Assembly (NCBI RefSeq): GCF_042665075.1
Contig: NZ_JBHTBR010000002.1
Span: 930,001 to 994,000, forward strand
DNA length: 64,000 nucleotides
From: Hirschia litorea
Lineage (GTDB): Bacteria > Pseudomonadota > Alphaproteobacteria > Caulobacterales > Hyphomonadaceae
Reading direction: 5' to 3'
Shown: piece after piece, positions 17,656 to 26,368 of the stretch
How positions within the stretch are numbered: position 1 is the stretch's first letter
Layout of the letters: every line of letters begins with the position of its first letter
The notes under the pieces: model-generated
The model's database searches: none
What the model was told of the DNA's origin: nothing
The model's input: only the letters and a program-made list of their open reading frames with translations
Program-made: the position numbers and the translations under genes

Positions 17656-17692
17656 TCCCATCCCCTTTTGACCCAATTATTCAGGTCAGTTT

Positions 17693-18919
17693 TTATTCGT
17701 AGTTTGCCACCACCAATGATGTGTTAATTCCGCCAAACGCAAAATTACTCGATGAAAAGGCATTCTTAGACACATTGCGAACGTCGCCTTTTACGTAGTC
17801 GAGTTCTGCGCATTTAGGGTCAACATTTGAAAGGTTCGCAATCGGCGATATCTGCCCCCGTTTTAATTGCTCAATCCCCAACCATGTCTCAATCGCACCA
17901 CACGCACCTAGCGTATGTCCAAAATTTCCTTTGAGCGTATGGAAAGGAACCTTGTCTCCAAACACAGCATGTGTCGCATGGCTCTCCTCCACATCCCCCG
18001 TCGCTGTTCCTGTACCGTGGCCAGAAATGAAAGACATGTCCTGCGCATCCATACCCGCCTGCTCTAAAGCTTGGCGAACCACAATTTCCTGTGTTTTCCG
18101 ATTGGGCTGAGAAATATGTTGTCCATCGCAGTTTGTTGAAAACCCAACTATCTCAGCGACCGGTTTGGCACCGCGCGCGAGCGCATGTTCCAGCTCTTCA
18201 AGTATCAGAACGCCAGCAGCCTCACCGATGACTAACCCATCGCGGCTCTCATCAAAGGGGCGCACAGCATGCTGCGGGTCATCATTACGGGTGGAGGTGG
18301 CATACAGACGGTCAAAAACCATAGTCATGGTCGGACAAAATTCGTCCGATCCCCCCGCCATCATCAAATCTTGAGCACCAGATTTGATCGCTTCATAAGC
18401 ATACCCAATCCCCTGCGCTCCCGATGTACACGCAGAAGACGTTGTGTAAACACGCCCCTGCAATCCAAAATAAACGCCCATATTCACAGGCGCAGTATGG
18501 CTCATCATGCGAATGTAACTTGTCGCATTCAAACCCTTAGCTTTCCCTCTTTCGAGAAATTCAACAAAATCAAGCGTTGCTGGCGTCGATCCATAAGACG
18601 AACCTGCCGCAACCCCCATCCGCCCACTTTTCACCACAGGATCATCTGTTAAGCCCGCATCCGCGAGCGCATTTTCTCCAGTTTTCACCATCATGACGGC
18701 AAGGCGCCCCATAGAGCGGCGTGCTTGACGTGGATAAGCTTTTTCGTGAATGAAGTGATCTGATGGACCACCAAGACGCGTGGACATATCAACCAGATAT
18801 TCCCACTCTTCCATATAGCGAATACCCGTCTTAGCTTCGTCTAATTTGGGGCTAATCTCGGCAAAACTATCTCCCAGAGACGTAATTCCCGCCATTCCAG
18901 TCACAACAACACGGCGCAT
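17693..18919 (-). CDS. apeR: Beta-ketoacyl-ACP synthase (FabF/FabB type, ApeR position)
   Basis: A condensing enzyme of 408 aa with the full catalytic set: Cys164 in SSACTSGAQG, His301 in GHGTGTATGD and His335 in GNFGHTLGACG. It catalyses decarboxylative Claisen condensation of ACP thioesters. Its place at the end of a KS-DH-KR-KS series equals ApeR of known aryl polyene clusters, which may serve initiation or early elongation. The start ATG overlaps the ketoreductase stop by one base (TAATG). Confidence 0.9.
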   Translation of the reverse strand: MRRVVVTGMAGITSLGDSFAEISPKLDEAKTGIRYMEEWEYLVDMSTRLGGPSDHFIHEKAYPRQARRSMGRLAVMMVKTGENALADAGLTDDPVVKSGRMGVAAGSSYGSTPATLDFVEFLERGKAKGLNATSYIRMMSHTAPVNMGVYFGLQGRVYTTSSACTSGAQGIGYAYEAIKSGAQDLMMAGGSDEFCPTMTMVFDRLYATSTRNDDPQHAVRPFDESRDGLVIGEAAGVLILEELEHALARGAKPVAEIVGFSTNCDGQHISQPNRKTQEIVVRQALEQAGMDAQDMSFISGHGTGTATGDVEESHATHAVFGDKVPFHTLKGNFGHTLGACGAIETWLGIEQLKRGQISPIANLSNVDPKCAELDYVKGDVRNVSKNAFSSSNFAFGGINTSLVVANYE

Positions 18920-19662
18920 TAGATCAAGCCTCCATTCACGCCAATAACCTGACGTGTGATATAAGCTGCTTCTGGCTGGAAAAGAAAGGCAACCGTCGCT
19001 GCGACTTCATCCACACTACCTGCACGCTTCATCGGAATTGCCGCCATCACTTCTGGGCGCACATCCTCTGTCATACCTGTTTCGATTAGTCCTGGCGCGA
19101 CGGCATTGACGGTAATTTTGCGACTCGCCAATTCAACTGCCAACGCCTTTGCAGCGCCAATTAGACCTGCCTTAGCCGCCGAATAATTAACTTGCCCCCG
19201 ATTACCCATCACACCAGATACAGACGCCATAACTACAATTCGTCCACCTTTGCGACCACGCACCATAGGCATGGTTAGCGGGTGAACCACATTGTAAAAT
19301 CCGTCAAGACTTGTACGAATAACATCATTCCAATCATCAGCCTCTATCGCAGGAAAGGCATTATCTCTTGTAATGCCTGCATTCGAGACGATCCCCCAAA
19401 AGGGGCCATTTTGAGCTAACTCTGCTTCTAAAAGAGACTTTGAGGCGTCTCGGTCAGTCACATCAAAACCTAAAGTTTTACCTTGGCCACCATCAGCAAT
19501 TATCGCTGCTAGAGTTTCATCTGCGCCTGCTTTATCGCGTCCATAATGTACTGTGACGTGAAACCCCATTGCCCCAAGACGTATTGCGACACCACGACCA
19601 ATACCTTTGGAAGCCCCCGTCACCAAAACACGCTTACCAGCATTCTCATTGTTCACACTCAT
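18919..19662 (-). CDS. apeQ: 3-ketoacyl-ACP reductase (ApeQ)
   Basis: A FabG-like short-chain dehydrogenase of 247 aa that reduces the beta-keto group after each extension with NADPH. The cofactor loop is VTGASKGIGRG (residues 14-24), with Asn94 in SNAGITRD and the catalytic Ser147, Tyr160 and Lys164 in the usual spacing (ASVSG...YSAAKAG). The C-terminus VIGVNGGLI is typical. It overlaps the dehydratase stop by four bases (ATGA). Confidence 0.92.
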   Translation of the reverse strand: MSVNNENAGKRVLVTGASKGIGRGVAIRLGAMGFHVTVHYGRDKAGADETLAAIIADGGQGKTLGFDVTDRDASKSLLEAELAQNGPFWGIVSNAGITRDNAFPAIEADDWNDVIRTSLDGFYNVVHPLTMPMVRGRKGGRIVVMASVSGVMGNRGQVNYSAAKAGLIGAAKALAVELASRKITVNAVAPGLIETGMTEDVRPEVMAAIPMKRAGSVDEVAATVAFLFQPEAAYITRQVIGVNGGLI

Positions 19663-20132
19663 TGTGAACTCCCACCCTGTCTAATAAATTCTTCCGGATT
19701 TTCGGGACTAAATACATTGATCGCACCATGCGCAAGTTGCTGGCCATGTATATCTTCTAATGTACAATCAAATGATTGCATTTCCCCTTCAGATAACAAG
19801 GCTTTAGCACGTACAATCAATTCATCCCCTTCTACAAACCAATCGCGCAGTACTGTATATTTGCGGCACCCCAACAAAAACCCAATCTTAGTGCCTAGCC
19901 CCACCTTAGCGCGGTTATAACCATCTTGCACGGCAATCGTCTGCGCCATAATTTCAAATCCTACATAGGAAGGAACACCGCGCCCTGCCACGTAAAATAT
20001 ATTGTCCTTATTGATCACCATTTTAGAGACGATATGCATTTGGCTTGATTCAAGAATCTCATCCACCAGCAACATGGGTGGGTCATGCGGTGCCAAAGTT
20101 TGAGTTGCTGGAAATTCGCGTTCTATCTGCAT
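19659..20132 (-). CDS. apeP: 3-hydroxyacyl-ACP dehydratase (ApeP)
   Basis: A 157-aa single hotdog-fold protein. The N-terminus LAPHDPPMLLVDEIL and the core helix GFEIMAQTIAVQDGYNRAK with LGFLLGCRKY-like text are typical of ApeP-type dehydratases. It should remove water from the 3-hydroxyacyl-ACP to make each trans double bond. In the Xenorhabdus system ApeP works as a heterocomplex with ApeI; here ApeI is the C-terminal domain of the ligase gene at 9684, so the complex would include the ligase. Starts in a TAATG overlap with the upstream ketosynthase. Confidence 0.85.
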   Translation of the reverse strand: MQIEREFPATQTLAPHDPPMLLVDEILESSQMHIVSKMVINKDNIFYVAGRGVPSYVGFEIMAQTIAVQDGYNRAKVGLGTKIGFLLGCRKYTVLRDWFVEGDELIVRAKALLSEGEMQSFDCTLEDIHGQQLAHGAINVFSPENPEEFIRQGGSSQ

Positions 20133-21295
20133 TAATTCGTCTTCTCGATAATCACAGCAATATTACTTCCGCCGAAGGCATAACTCGCACTCAGCATTCG
20201 GCGCATTGGTTTTTCTGGCTTTCCCTGCAGAGGCGCAAGATTGATTTGCGCCAAACTCTCATCTCTTTGCCCATCATACACATGCGGCGGCAAAATTTGC
20301 GCATCAAGTGCTATTATGTTGATCGCTACCTGCAATGCGCCTGCTGCCCCCAATGTATGTCCCGTCATACCCTTGCTCGATGCGCATGGAGTGTGCGTGC
20401 CAAAGACACGGTTCACCAATGTTGATTCCATCGCATCATTTAAGGGCGTGGCAGTACCATGCATATGAACAAAATCTATGTCAGAGGCTGAAATACTTGC
20501 ACGCTCGAAAGCTTCCTTTAATGCCAGTTCAGCGCCCGCACCCGTCGGCTCAGGAGATGACATATGATAGGCATCAGAACTCTCACCCCACCCCGTCAGC
20601 TTCCAAGGTCCTTCATGTTTCGACACAATGAATAAAGCGCCGCCTTCGCCAATATTTATTCCGCATCTATTTTTGCTAAATGGCGCACATGCATGCGGTG
20701 ACACGCTATCAAGCGCACTAAATCCATTTGTGGTTAGACGAGACAAGGAATCAACACCGCCGCAAATCACAGCATCAGCAATTCCCGAGTGAATAAAGCG
20801 TGCCGCAGCCGCAAGTGCTTTTGCGCCAGATGTACATGCCGTAGATACAGTGTGGCACGGTCCAGAAAACCCCACTTGCTCTTGTAAGTATCGCGCTGTA
20901 TCGCCGAGCTCTTGGCGTGAAAACTCAAAATCTTCAGCCCACACACCCTTTTCAACACGTTGCCCCAGAGGACCAATAGCCTCCTCAACGCCCGTTGTGC
21001 TCGTGCCAATAACTCCAGCCACGCGATCTGCGCCATGCTTTGCCAGCGTGTCCGCTATAGCTTGCTTCATTTCCCGCAATAAATATCCGGTGATTTGATT
21101 GGTGCGCGTTTCACTAGAAAGATCGCTCGGCAGAGCACCAGATAAAGGCGCAACCATTGTTGTCAAACCACCCGCTAATTCTTCAACACGGTCAGGCCGA
21201 GGCGGCGATTTAGAGTTAAGGCTTTGCAATGTCTCCTCTCTATTCATTCCAAGGCGTGAACAGATGGAAAATGCGTTTATATATATATCACTCAT
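20132..21295 (-). CDS. apeO: Beta-ketoacyl-ACP synthase (ApeO position)
   Basis: A condensing enzyme of 387 aa with Cys154 (VSTACTSGAKA), His279 (MHGTATPLND) and His313 (GMTGHTLGAAG), so it is catalytically complete. It precedes the dehydratase, as ApeO does elsewhere; ApeO is the chain-elongating ketosynthase that pairs with the ApeC chain-length-factor-like protein, encoded here in the other operon at 13332. The start ATG overlaps the lipoprotein stop by four bases. Confidence 0.9.
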   Translation of the reverse strand: MSDIYINAFSICSRLGMNREETLQSLNSKSPPRPDRVEELAGGLTTMVAPLSGALPSDLSSETRTNQITGYLLREMKQAIADTLAKHGADRVAGVIGTSTTGVEEAIGPLGQRVEKGVWAEDFEFSRQELGDTARYLQEQVGFSGPCHTVSTACTSGAKALAAAARFIHSGIADAVICGGVDSLSRLTTNGFSALDSVSPHACAPFSKNRCGINIGEGGALFIVSKHEGPWKLTGWGESSDAYHMSSPEPTGAGAELALKEAFERASISASDIDFVHMHGTATPLNDAMESTLVNRVFGTHTPCASSKGMTGHTLGAAGALQVAINIIALDAQILPPHVYDGQRDESLAQINLAPLQGKPEKPMRRMLSASYAFGGSNIAVIIEKTN

Positions 21296-21903
21296 GAGGC
21301 CGTCATCGCATCGCTGTAAATGGTAAGTGAATAGCCCAGATCAAAATTTGTCAGAACATAGTGGTCACGTCCACGCGCATCTTTTGTGTAATACATGATC
21401 TCTACGAGTTGGCGCGTATCATTATAAATTAAACGCTTACCATCGGTTTGAGATATATACGTACCTTCAGACAAAGCATTCTCAACCGCATTCGCAGGCC
21501 AGAAAACAAGGAACATATCCGCAAGAATGTTTAACCCCGACAAAGCATCTGGCGCAAAACTAGATCGCGTTTCAATCAGATCAATTTGCGTCCAATCTAC
21601 CTCCATTACCCTAGGACCATTAGCCAGCATCATCACCACATTCACATGATCTGATTGTGCCGACACTACCGCCTGCAATGCTTGCGTGCGTCCATCATGG
21701 CGCGCAATCAATGTTTGAACTGCTTCTAATTTATCTGGAAAACCCGGTATTTTAGGGAGCGTCAACTCTACCCCCTTACCGATATTGGCCTTTGCCACTT
21801 GGGAGTGAACACCCGTCTCTTGCTTTAGAGACTGTGTTGACTGACACGCCGACACAATAGCCGACATGCCAATAAGGAGGGATATAAGAATTGTCTGACG
21901 CAT
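21292..21903 (-). CDS. DUF3261 lipoprotein of the aryl polyene cluster
   Basis: A 203-aa lipoprotein: MRQTILISLLIGMSAIVSAC has a lipobox with Cys20. The mature part contains LTLPKIPGFPDKLEAVQTLI, RTQALQAVVSAQSDHVNVVM and NGPRVMEVDWT, features of the DUF3261 family that accompanies LolA and MMPL genes in these clusters. It probably sits in the outer membrane and receives the polyene lipid, a LolB-like role by inference. It starts in a one-base overlap with the flavoenzyme stop and ends in an ATGA overlap with the ketosynthase. Confidence 0.75.
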   Translation of the reverse strand: MRQTILISLLIGMSAIVSACQSTQSLKQETGVHSQVAKANIGKGVELTLPKIPGFPDKLEAVQTLIARHDGRTQALQAVVSAQSDHVNVVMMLANGPRVMEVDWTQIDLIETRSSFAPDALSGLNILADMFLVFWPANAVENALSEGTYISQTDGKRLIYNDTRQLVEIMYYTKDARGRDHYVLTNFDLGYSLTIYSDAMTAS

Positions 21904-23165
21904 TATATGTCGGCTTTGGTCAAAGCATCCATTAATTTGAAGAAGCGTTTAGGGTCTTTCACGATTGGATTTTTCTGATCCCAAGCATAACCCGCCAATA
22001 TCGCTGTAAAATGCCGCGTAATATCTTCAGAACGCCCGTCCATAAAAATCATTCGCTGCAATAAGCCATCATACCAAGCATTTACACAGGCTCGGAAAGC
22101 TTCCACACCGCGTTTCAGCTCAACGTCAAAATCTTCGTGCCAATCAACCTCTTCTCCGCGCAATTGCTGATCAATCAATCCCGCCGCAAGGCTAGCCGAT
22201 TTCATGGCAATAGTTACGCCAGATGAAAATACTGGATCAAGAAATTCTGCTGCATTCCCCAGCAGAGCATATCGCTCTCCATAGAGTTGCTTCACATTTG
22301 CTGAAAACCCAACAAGTTCAGTCGCTGGACGTGCCTCAACAGCATCTTTAAGAAAATCAGCCATAAGACCCGATGTTCTTACATAATATTCCAAACGCTC
22401 TTCTGCATCTGCGCCTGCTGCTTCTAGCGTTTGCGCCCCACCCACAACACCAATTGAGGATAGACCGTCAGCCAGTGGTATTAGCCACAACCACACTTTA
22501 GGATCGTCTGGATGCACAGAAATAAGGATTTTATTTCTATCAAAATCTGGGTGCGTAATATTGTCTGTGACATGCTTAAAACACGCACGGCGTACCGTCT
22601 GGTCTGATGGTGTTTCTAAATCCAACAGACGGGGCAAAACCCGACCAAAACCGGATGCATCTATCACAAAACGTGCATTGACCACGCGTGCCTCACCTGC
22701 CTCATTCGATATGTGCAATTGAGCGTGATCTGGCAGGTCTTCACTTGTAGAGTTAAAGGCTAGAACCGTCTCACCAAAAGAGACATCTGCCCCTTTAGCC
22801 TGTGCGCCATCAATTAGAACTTTATCAAATATTTCTCGGCGCACCTGATACACTGTACCTGGGCCCGGCGAAGATTTATCAGGAAAATATATGTCCTCAT
22901 ATTTGCTATCCATCGCAAAGGCGGCACCGTCTTTAAACTGAAACCCCTCTGCTTCAATGTCGCTCAACAATCCGGCCTGCTCGATAAACTCGACACAGTG
23001 AGGAAGTAAACTTTCACCTATCGAAAAACGCGGAAAATGTTGTCGCTCGAACACTTTTACGTTCCAGCCCTTTTGCACCAAAATAGATGCAGCAATTGCA
23101 CCTGAAGGCCCTGCTCCAATAATGGCGACATCACACGCTTCATTTGGATTGGATTCATTTTGCAT
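21903..23165 (-). CDS. Flavin-dependent halogenase-like oxidoreductase
   Basis: A FAD enzyme of about 420 aa. (Residue numbers are counted from the ATG at 23174.) The Rossmann motif is VAIIGAGPSGAIAA, followed by PRFSIGESLLP, a hallmark of flavin-dependent halogenases and close relatives. The halogenase motif WxWxIP is present as Trp228-Leu-Trp230-Leu-Ile-Pro, and a lysine in the expected place is Lys81 in GFQFKDGAAF. NAAEFLDPVFSSGVTIAM closes the FAD site. It could halogenate the aryl head group, as in xanthomonadins, or hydroxylate it. The start at 23165 keeps only a short overlap with the exporter gene. Halogenase versus monooxygenase cannot be settled from sequence. Confidence 0.72.
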   Translation of the reverse strand: MQNESNPNEACDVAIIGAGPSGAIAASILVQKGWNVKVFERQHFPRFSIGESLLPHCVEFIEQAGLLSDIEAEGFQFKDGAAFAMDSKYEDIYFPDKSSPGPGTVYQVRREIFDKVLIDGAQAKGADVSFGETVLAFNSTSEDLPDHAQLHISNEAGEARVVNARFVIDASGFGRVLPRLLDLETPSDQTVRRACFKHVTDNITHPDFDRNKILISVHPDDPKVWLWLIPLADGLSSIGVVGGAQTLEAAGADAEERLEYYVRTSGLMADFLKDAVEARPATELVGFSANVKQLYGERYALLGNAAEFLDPVFSSGVTIAMKSASLAAGLIDQQLRGEEVDWHEDFDVELKRGVEAFRACVNAWYDGLLQRMIFMDGRSEDITRHFTAILAGYAWDQKNPIVKDPKRFFKLMDALTKADI

Positions 23166-25473
23166 CAGACACATCCTTTGAAGCTAAATAATATGGTAAA
23201 GTTGAAAACACCAACGCACAGATAACGCCCAATGCCACAGTGATTCCAAAACTGCGTACAGGCAATGTCTCACTTAGTGCGAGTAATCCCATCGACAGTA
23301 AAGTTGTAATGCCCCCCACGAGCACGGACGCTTTCGACCACGTTTCACGATTACGTCCTGATTCCCACATGAATGCTGAATAATCTACACCTACACCAAA
23401 CAAAACCATTGCCCCCGCCATAGAAAAGAAAGTGATAGGCTGCCCCAATAATGTTGGCAGGTAAATCCCGCAGAGCATAGCAGCAGCAGGTGTTAGAACA
23501 ATGCTCAGTGCTCGGATATTTCTATAGATGATCCCAACAAATAGAAGCGCCACACCTACTGCCGCAACTAATGACCATGCGGCTAGAACGCGATAGCTGG
23601 CAAAAGCTTGTGAATATTGTCCAGCCATGTCCACTAAAGTAACGCCTTCAATGGATGTATCAGAAAGCACTATATTTTGCGGCGCTGACACTCTGGCGAT
23701 TAGAAAGTGTTTGCCATTATCTACGACATGTAAATCTTCAAACCACGCAGGCTTGGCCGCATCCACCACCTCATTGCTAGCAGGCGGCAAGGTGGCCACA
23801 CCCAACTGAGCAGCATGCACCCTACCATAAGGTGAGAAGAGCATATCCTCTAGTGCAGCACGGTTAGACCTACGCACTTCCAGAGAGGGATCAAAACGCG
23901 TCAAAGAAAACGTCGTCACATCTGGGCCAAGCACTTTGATAGCCGCTTCTTCTCTTCGCTTAGCTTCTTCTAAGTTCACGCCTTCTGAGACTAAAAACAC
24001 TTGCGAAGACATTGACCCAACTATCTGAGACAATTGAACTTCTTGTGCGATAAGCTCTTTATTTCGAGGTTGAAATTCACGCACATCATCAAGCGATCTG
24101 GAAAAAATAAAGCCACCAATTGTAATCACACCAAGTCCTAAAGCGACATAAGCCGCTGTTCTTGAAACAGGCAGCGCTTTTGAAGCAAAAGATAGAACAC
24201 GCATCCATCGAAAAGAAAGTACTTCTCTTCCATTTTTAGGTACGCGATCCAATGGCAAAAACACGAATAAAACCAAAGCCCAAGCGGTAAAAATACCAAT
24301 TATGGCAAACACCGCCAACTGACGAAACATCGGCACGCCCAAAAACACCAAACCCGCAAACCCGGCTGCAGTCGTCAGCATGGACACAGTCATGGGACGC
24401 CATAAATGTCCGCGCCGGAATTTCTCCTCCGGCCAATTGTCATTCACACCTGTCGCCATTGCATGAACGGCATAATCCGCCACCACACCAACCAACATCG
24501 CTGCAAACACAAGCACCAACATATGAATATCTTGAAAAATCAATAAGGTAGCAGCAAACCCCGACAGGCAAGAGAAGGCAATTAAACTGGCAACAGCAAG
24601 CACATTTGTAACCCGCCCAAAGACAAACCAGAATAAAGCCACAACGCCAACAATACCAATTCCGCCGATAAACGACATCTCAGTTTTTGCAGAATTGGCT
24701 CCATGTGCAGCATGAAAAACAGCTCCTGTGCGTGCTAATTCAACACCTTTTGGAGCCCATTCCTCTTCCCACGTACCAATACGTTCTATTACTTGTGCTT
24801 GAGTATCTAAAGCGAAGGCCGGACGCGTTAATTTTCCTGACAAAAGAGACTGATTTTTAGGGATAAGTGCTGCACCTTGAGACAAGCACTCCGACAATCG
24901 CAATGTTAGCAAAAACGGGTCTGCTCGCAGTAAATCCCCTGTGATTGGCGCACCAACACCATAAACTTTAGCAAGCGCCTGTTTACGAATATTTTGGGCA
25001 ATTTCGTCGGATAAGTTTGCTGCCGGCTCACAGAGAATTTCTTCACGGTTTGCAAACACCCAACGGCCTAATCCATCCATATCTGCCATGTCATCAGCAA
25101 ATAAGTTACCTTGCATAAGCTTTTGCTTAAGGCTCGCCATTGCCTGCACATTCAGCCCAGATTGTGTTGTGTCCGTTACCAGAAAGACGACTCTGTTCGA
25201 CGCGACCTCTCCTGAGCGATCCATTGCTGCTTTAACGGACGACGCGAGCGTTTGGTTGGGGAGAATGGACTTAATATTTGTGTCTATCGGTAGTCCGTTG
25301 GATGCACGCGCAACGACTATTGCAAGGCTAAGTACGAGCCAAACCACACACGCACATGCGCCCCATTTATTTTTCACTAGCCCCCACACGTCAGGCTCTA
25401 TCCTTTTGAAAACGTGACGAAAATCACATCTCCATTTGATTGTTTGACTTTGATTGAGTCTATTTTTGTGCAC
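23155..25473 (-). CDS. MMPL/RND family exporter of the aryl polyene cluster
   Basis: A large inner-membrane transporter of up to 772 aa. The layout is one N-terminal segment, a periplasmic domain, then six segments (including VGVVADYAVHAM), and the same again in the second half with LFGVGVDYSAFMWE, where the Asp-Tyr pair is the proton-relay signature of MMPL proteins. It is predicted to lift the lipid-linked polyene out of the inner membrane, handing it to the LolA-like protein. The ATG at 25473 overlaps the LolA-like gene by 76 bases; a GTG at 25389 just after that gene's stop, with AAGGA upstream, is an alternative start. Confidence 0.85.
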   Translation of the reverse strand: MHKNRLNQSQTIKWRCDFRHVFKRIEPDVWGLVKNKWGACACVVWLVLSLAIVVARASNGLPIDTNIKSILPNQTLASSVKAAMDRSGEVASNRVVFLVTDTTQSGLNVQAMASLKQKLMQGNLFADDMADMDGLGRWVFANREEILCEPAANLSDEIAQNIRKQALAKVYGVGAPITGDLLRADPFLLTLRLSECLSQGAALIPKNQSLLSGKLTRPAFALDTQAQVIERIGTWEEEWAPKGVELARTGAVFHAAHGANSAKTEMSFIGGIGIVGVVALFWFVFGRVTNVLAVASLIAFSCLSGFAATLLIFQDIHMLVLVFAAMLVGVVADYAVHAMATGVNDNWPEEKFRRGHLWRPMTVSMLTTAAGFAGLVFLGVPMFRQLAVFAIIGIFTAWALVLFVFLPLDRVPKNGREVLSFRWMRVLSFASKALPVSRTAAYVALGLGVITIGGFIFSRSLDDVREFQPRNKELIAQEVQLSQIVGSMSSQVFLVSEGVNLEEAKRREEAAIKVLGPDVTTFSLTRFDPSLEVRRSNRAALEDMLFSPYGRVHAAQLGVATLPPASNEVVDAAKPAWFEDLHVVDNGKHFLIARVSAPQNIVLSDTSIEGVTLVDMAGQYSQAFASYRVLAAWSLVAAVGVALLFVGIIYRNIRALSIVLTPAAAMLCGIYLPTLLGQPITFFSMAGAMVLFGVGVDYSAFMWESGRNRETWSKASVLVGGITTLLSMGLLALSETLPVRSFGITVALGVICALVFSTLPYYLASKDVSDAK

Positions 25474-25949
25474 CCAGTCACATCAATTGCGATCACGTGT
25501 TTTGCCATTTCCTGTGCTTTAGGCATCAGGGAAAGCCCCCAACCCGTTTCATTTTGAATTTCGGTTACAATGTAATTTTCATCCACGCCTCTCAAATCAC
25601 CTTTGAGAAGGTTTACCAAACCACTTTGTGACAACATGGGATTTGCAGCACCAGCAGCGCCGACTGGTTCTGCCGGTCCGCCCTCGATAGATTGGGTCAT
25701 ACCGGATTCGGAAATTACTGTAGAAATTTCAATAGGATCTGACACCGTCCACGTAATAGAATCACTTGCCACAATCGCAGCCCCAGATGATACAAGCGCT
25801 TGATCAATTCCCTTCAAGTGTCGCTCTTGCACAAAGTGTCTGCTTCCTAATTCTTGAGCAACCTTTTGAGGCGCTAAACATGCCTGTTCTCCCGCAGGAA
25901 CAGCTTGGGCAGTAATTAGAAAAGAAAAACTCATCAACAATGATATCAT
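25398..25949 (-). CDS. LolA-like periplasmic carrier protein
   Basis: A periplasmic lipoprotein-carrier-like protein of about 183 aa with a signal peptide (MISLLMSFSFLITAQAVPAG). Visible family features are a conserved ligand-cavity strand near SITWTVSDPIEIST and a C-terminal DVIFVTFSKG strand. In these clusters it probably ferries the polyene lipid across the periplasm from the MMPL exporter to the DUF3261 lipoprotein. The start at 25949 forms an ATGA with the thioesterase stop; the longer frame to 25997 would sit inside that gene. Confidence 0.75.
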   Translation of the reverse strand: MISLLMSFSFLITAQAVPAGEQACLAPQKVAQELGSRHFVQERHLKGIDQALVSSGAAIVASDSITWTVSDPIEISTVISESGMTQSIEGGPAEPVGAAGAANPMLSQSGLVNLLKGDLRGVDENYIVTEIQNETGWGLSLMPKAQEMAKHVIAIDVTGCTKIDSIKVKQSNGDVIFVTFSKG

Positions 25950-26368
25950 GCTCGGAAAGGCTCCAATTTGTCGCGAAACACTTTGGGCGTCTCCCATTGC
26001 ATCTCATTCGTCTTTAAATCCACAGCAACATGCGTTGTATAGGCTTTGCACAATCGTTGCTTGGTTTCCATGTTACGGATTTCAAAGTCAATTTTAAGGC
26101 GGTTTTCCCACTCTGTCAGACCCGCAATAATTACAACTTTTTGACGCAACAACATAGGATGAGCATAGCGGATATTCATTTCTATCACAGGCCAACCATA
26201 GCCGGACCTCGCCATCTCATCGTAATTATATTCAATTTTATCAAGGAGTTCGACGCGACCAAGTTCAAAGAAGCGCGGATAATTGCCGTGCCATACAATA
26301 TTCATTGGGTCGATATCATGAAACTGCGCTTGGCTAATAGTTTCTGCTTTTACGATTGCGCGTCTCAT
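25946..26368 (-). CDS. apeK: 4-hydroxybenzoyl-CoA-type thioesterase (ApeK)
   Basis: A 140-aa hotdog thioesterase of the YbgC/4HBT type. The catalytic-loop pattern is FHDIDPMNIVWHGNYPRFFE with R-V-E-L-L following, matching D-x-D-x(5)-V-x-H-x-x-Y. It should release the finished polyene (or stalled chains) from the ACP. It is sandwiched between the LpxL-like acyltransferase and the LolA-like gene with four-base overlaps on both sides. Confidence 0.87.
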   Translation of the reverse strand: MRRAIVKAETISQAQFHDIDPMNIVWHGNYPRFFELGRVELLDKIEYNYDEMARSGYGWPVIEMNIRYAHPMLLRQKVVIIAGLTEWENRLKIDFEIRNMETKQRLCKAYTTHVAVDLKTNEMQWETPKVFRDKLEPFRA

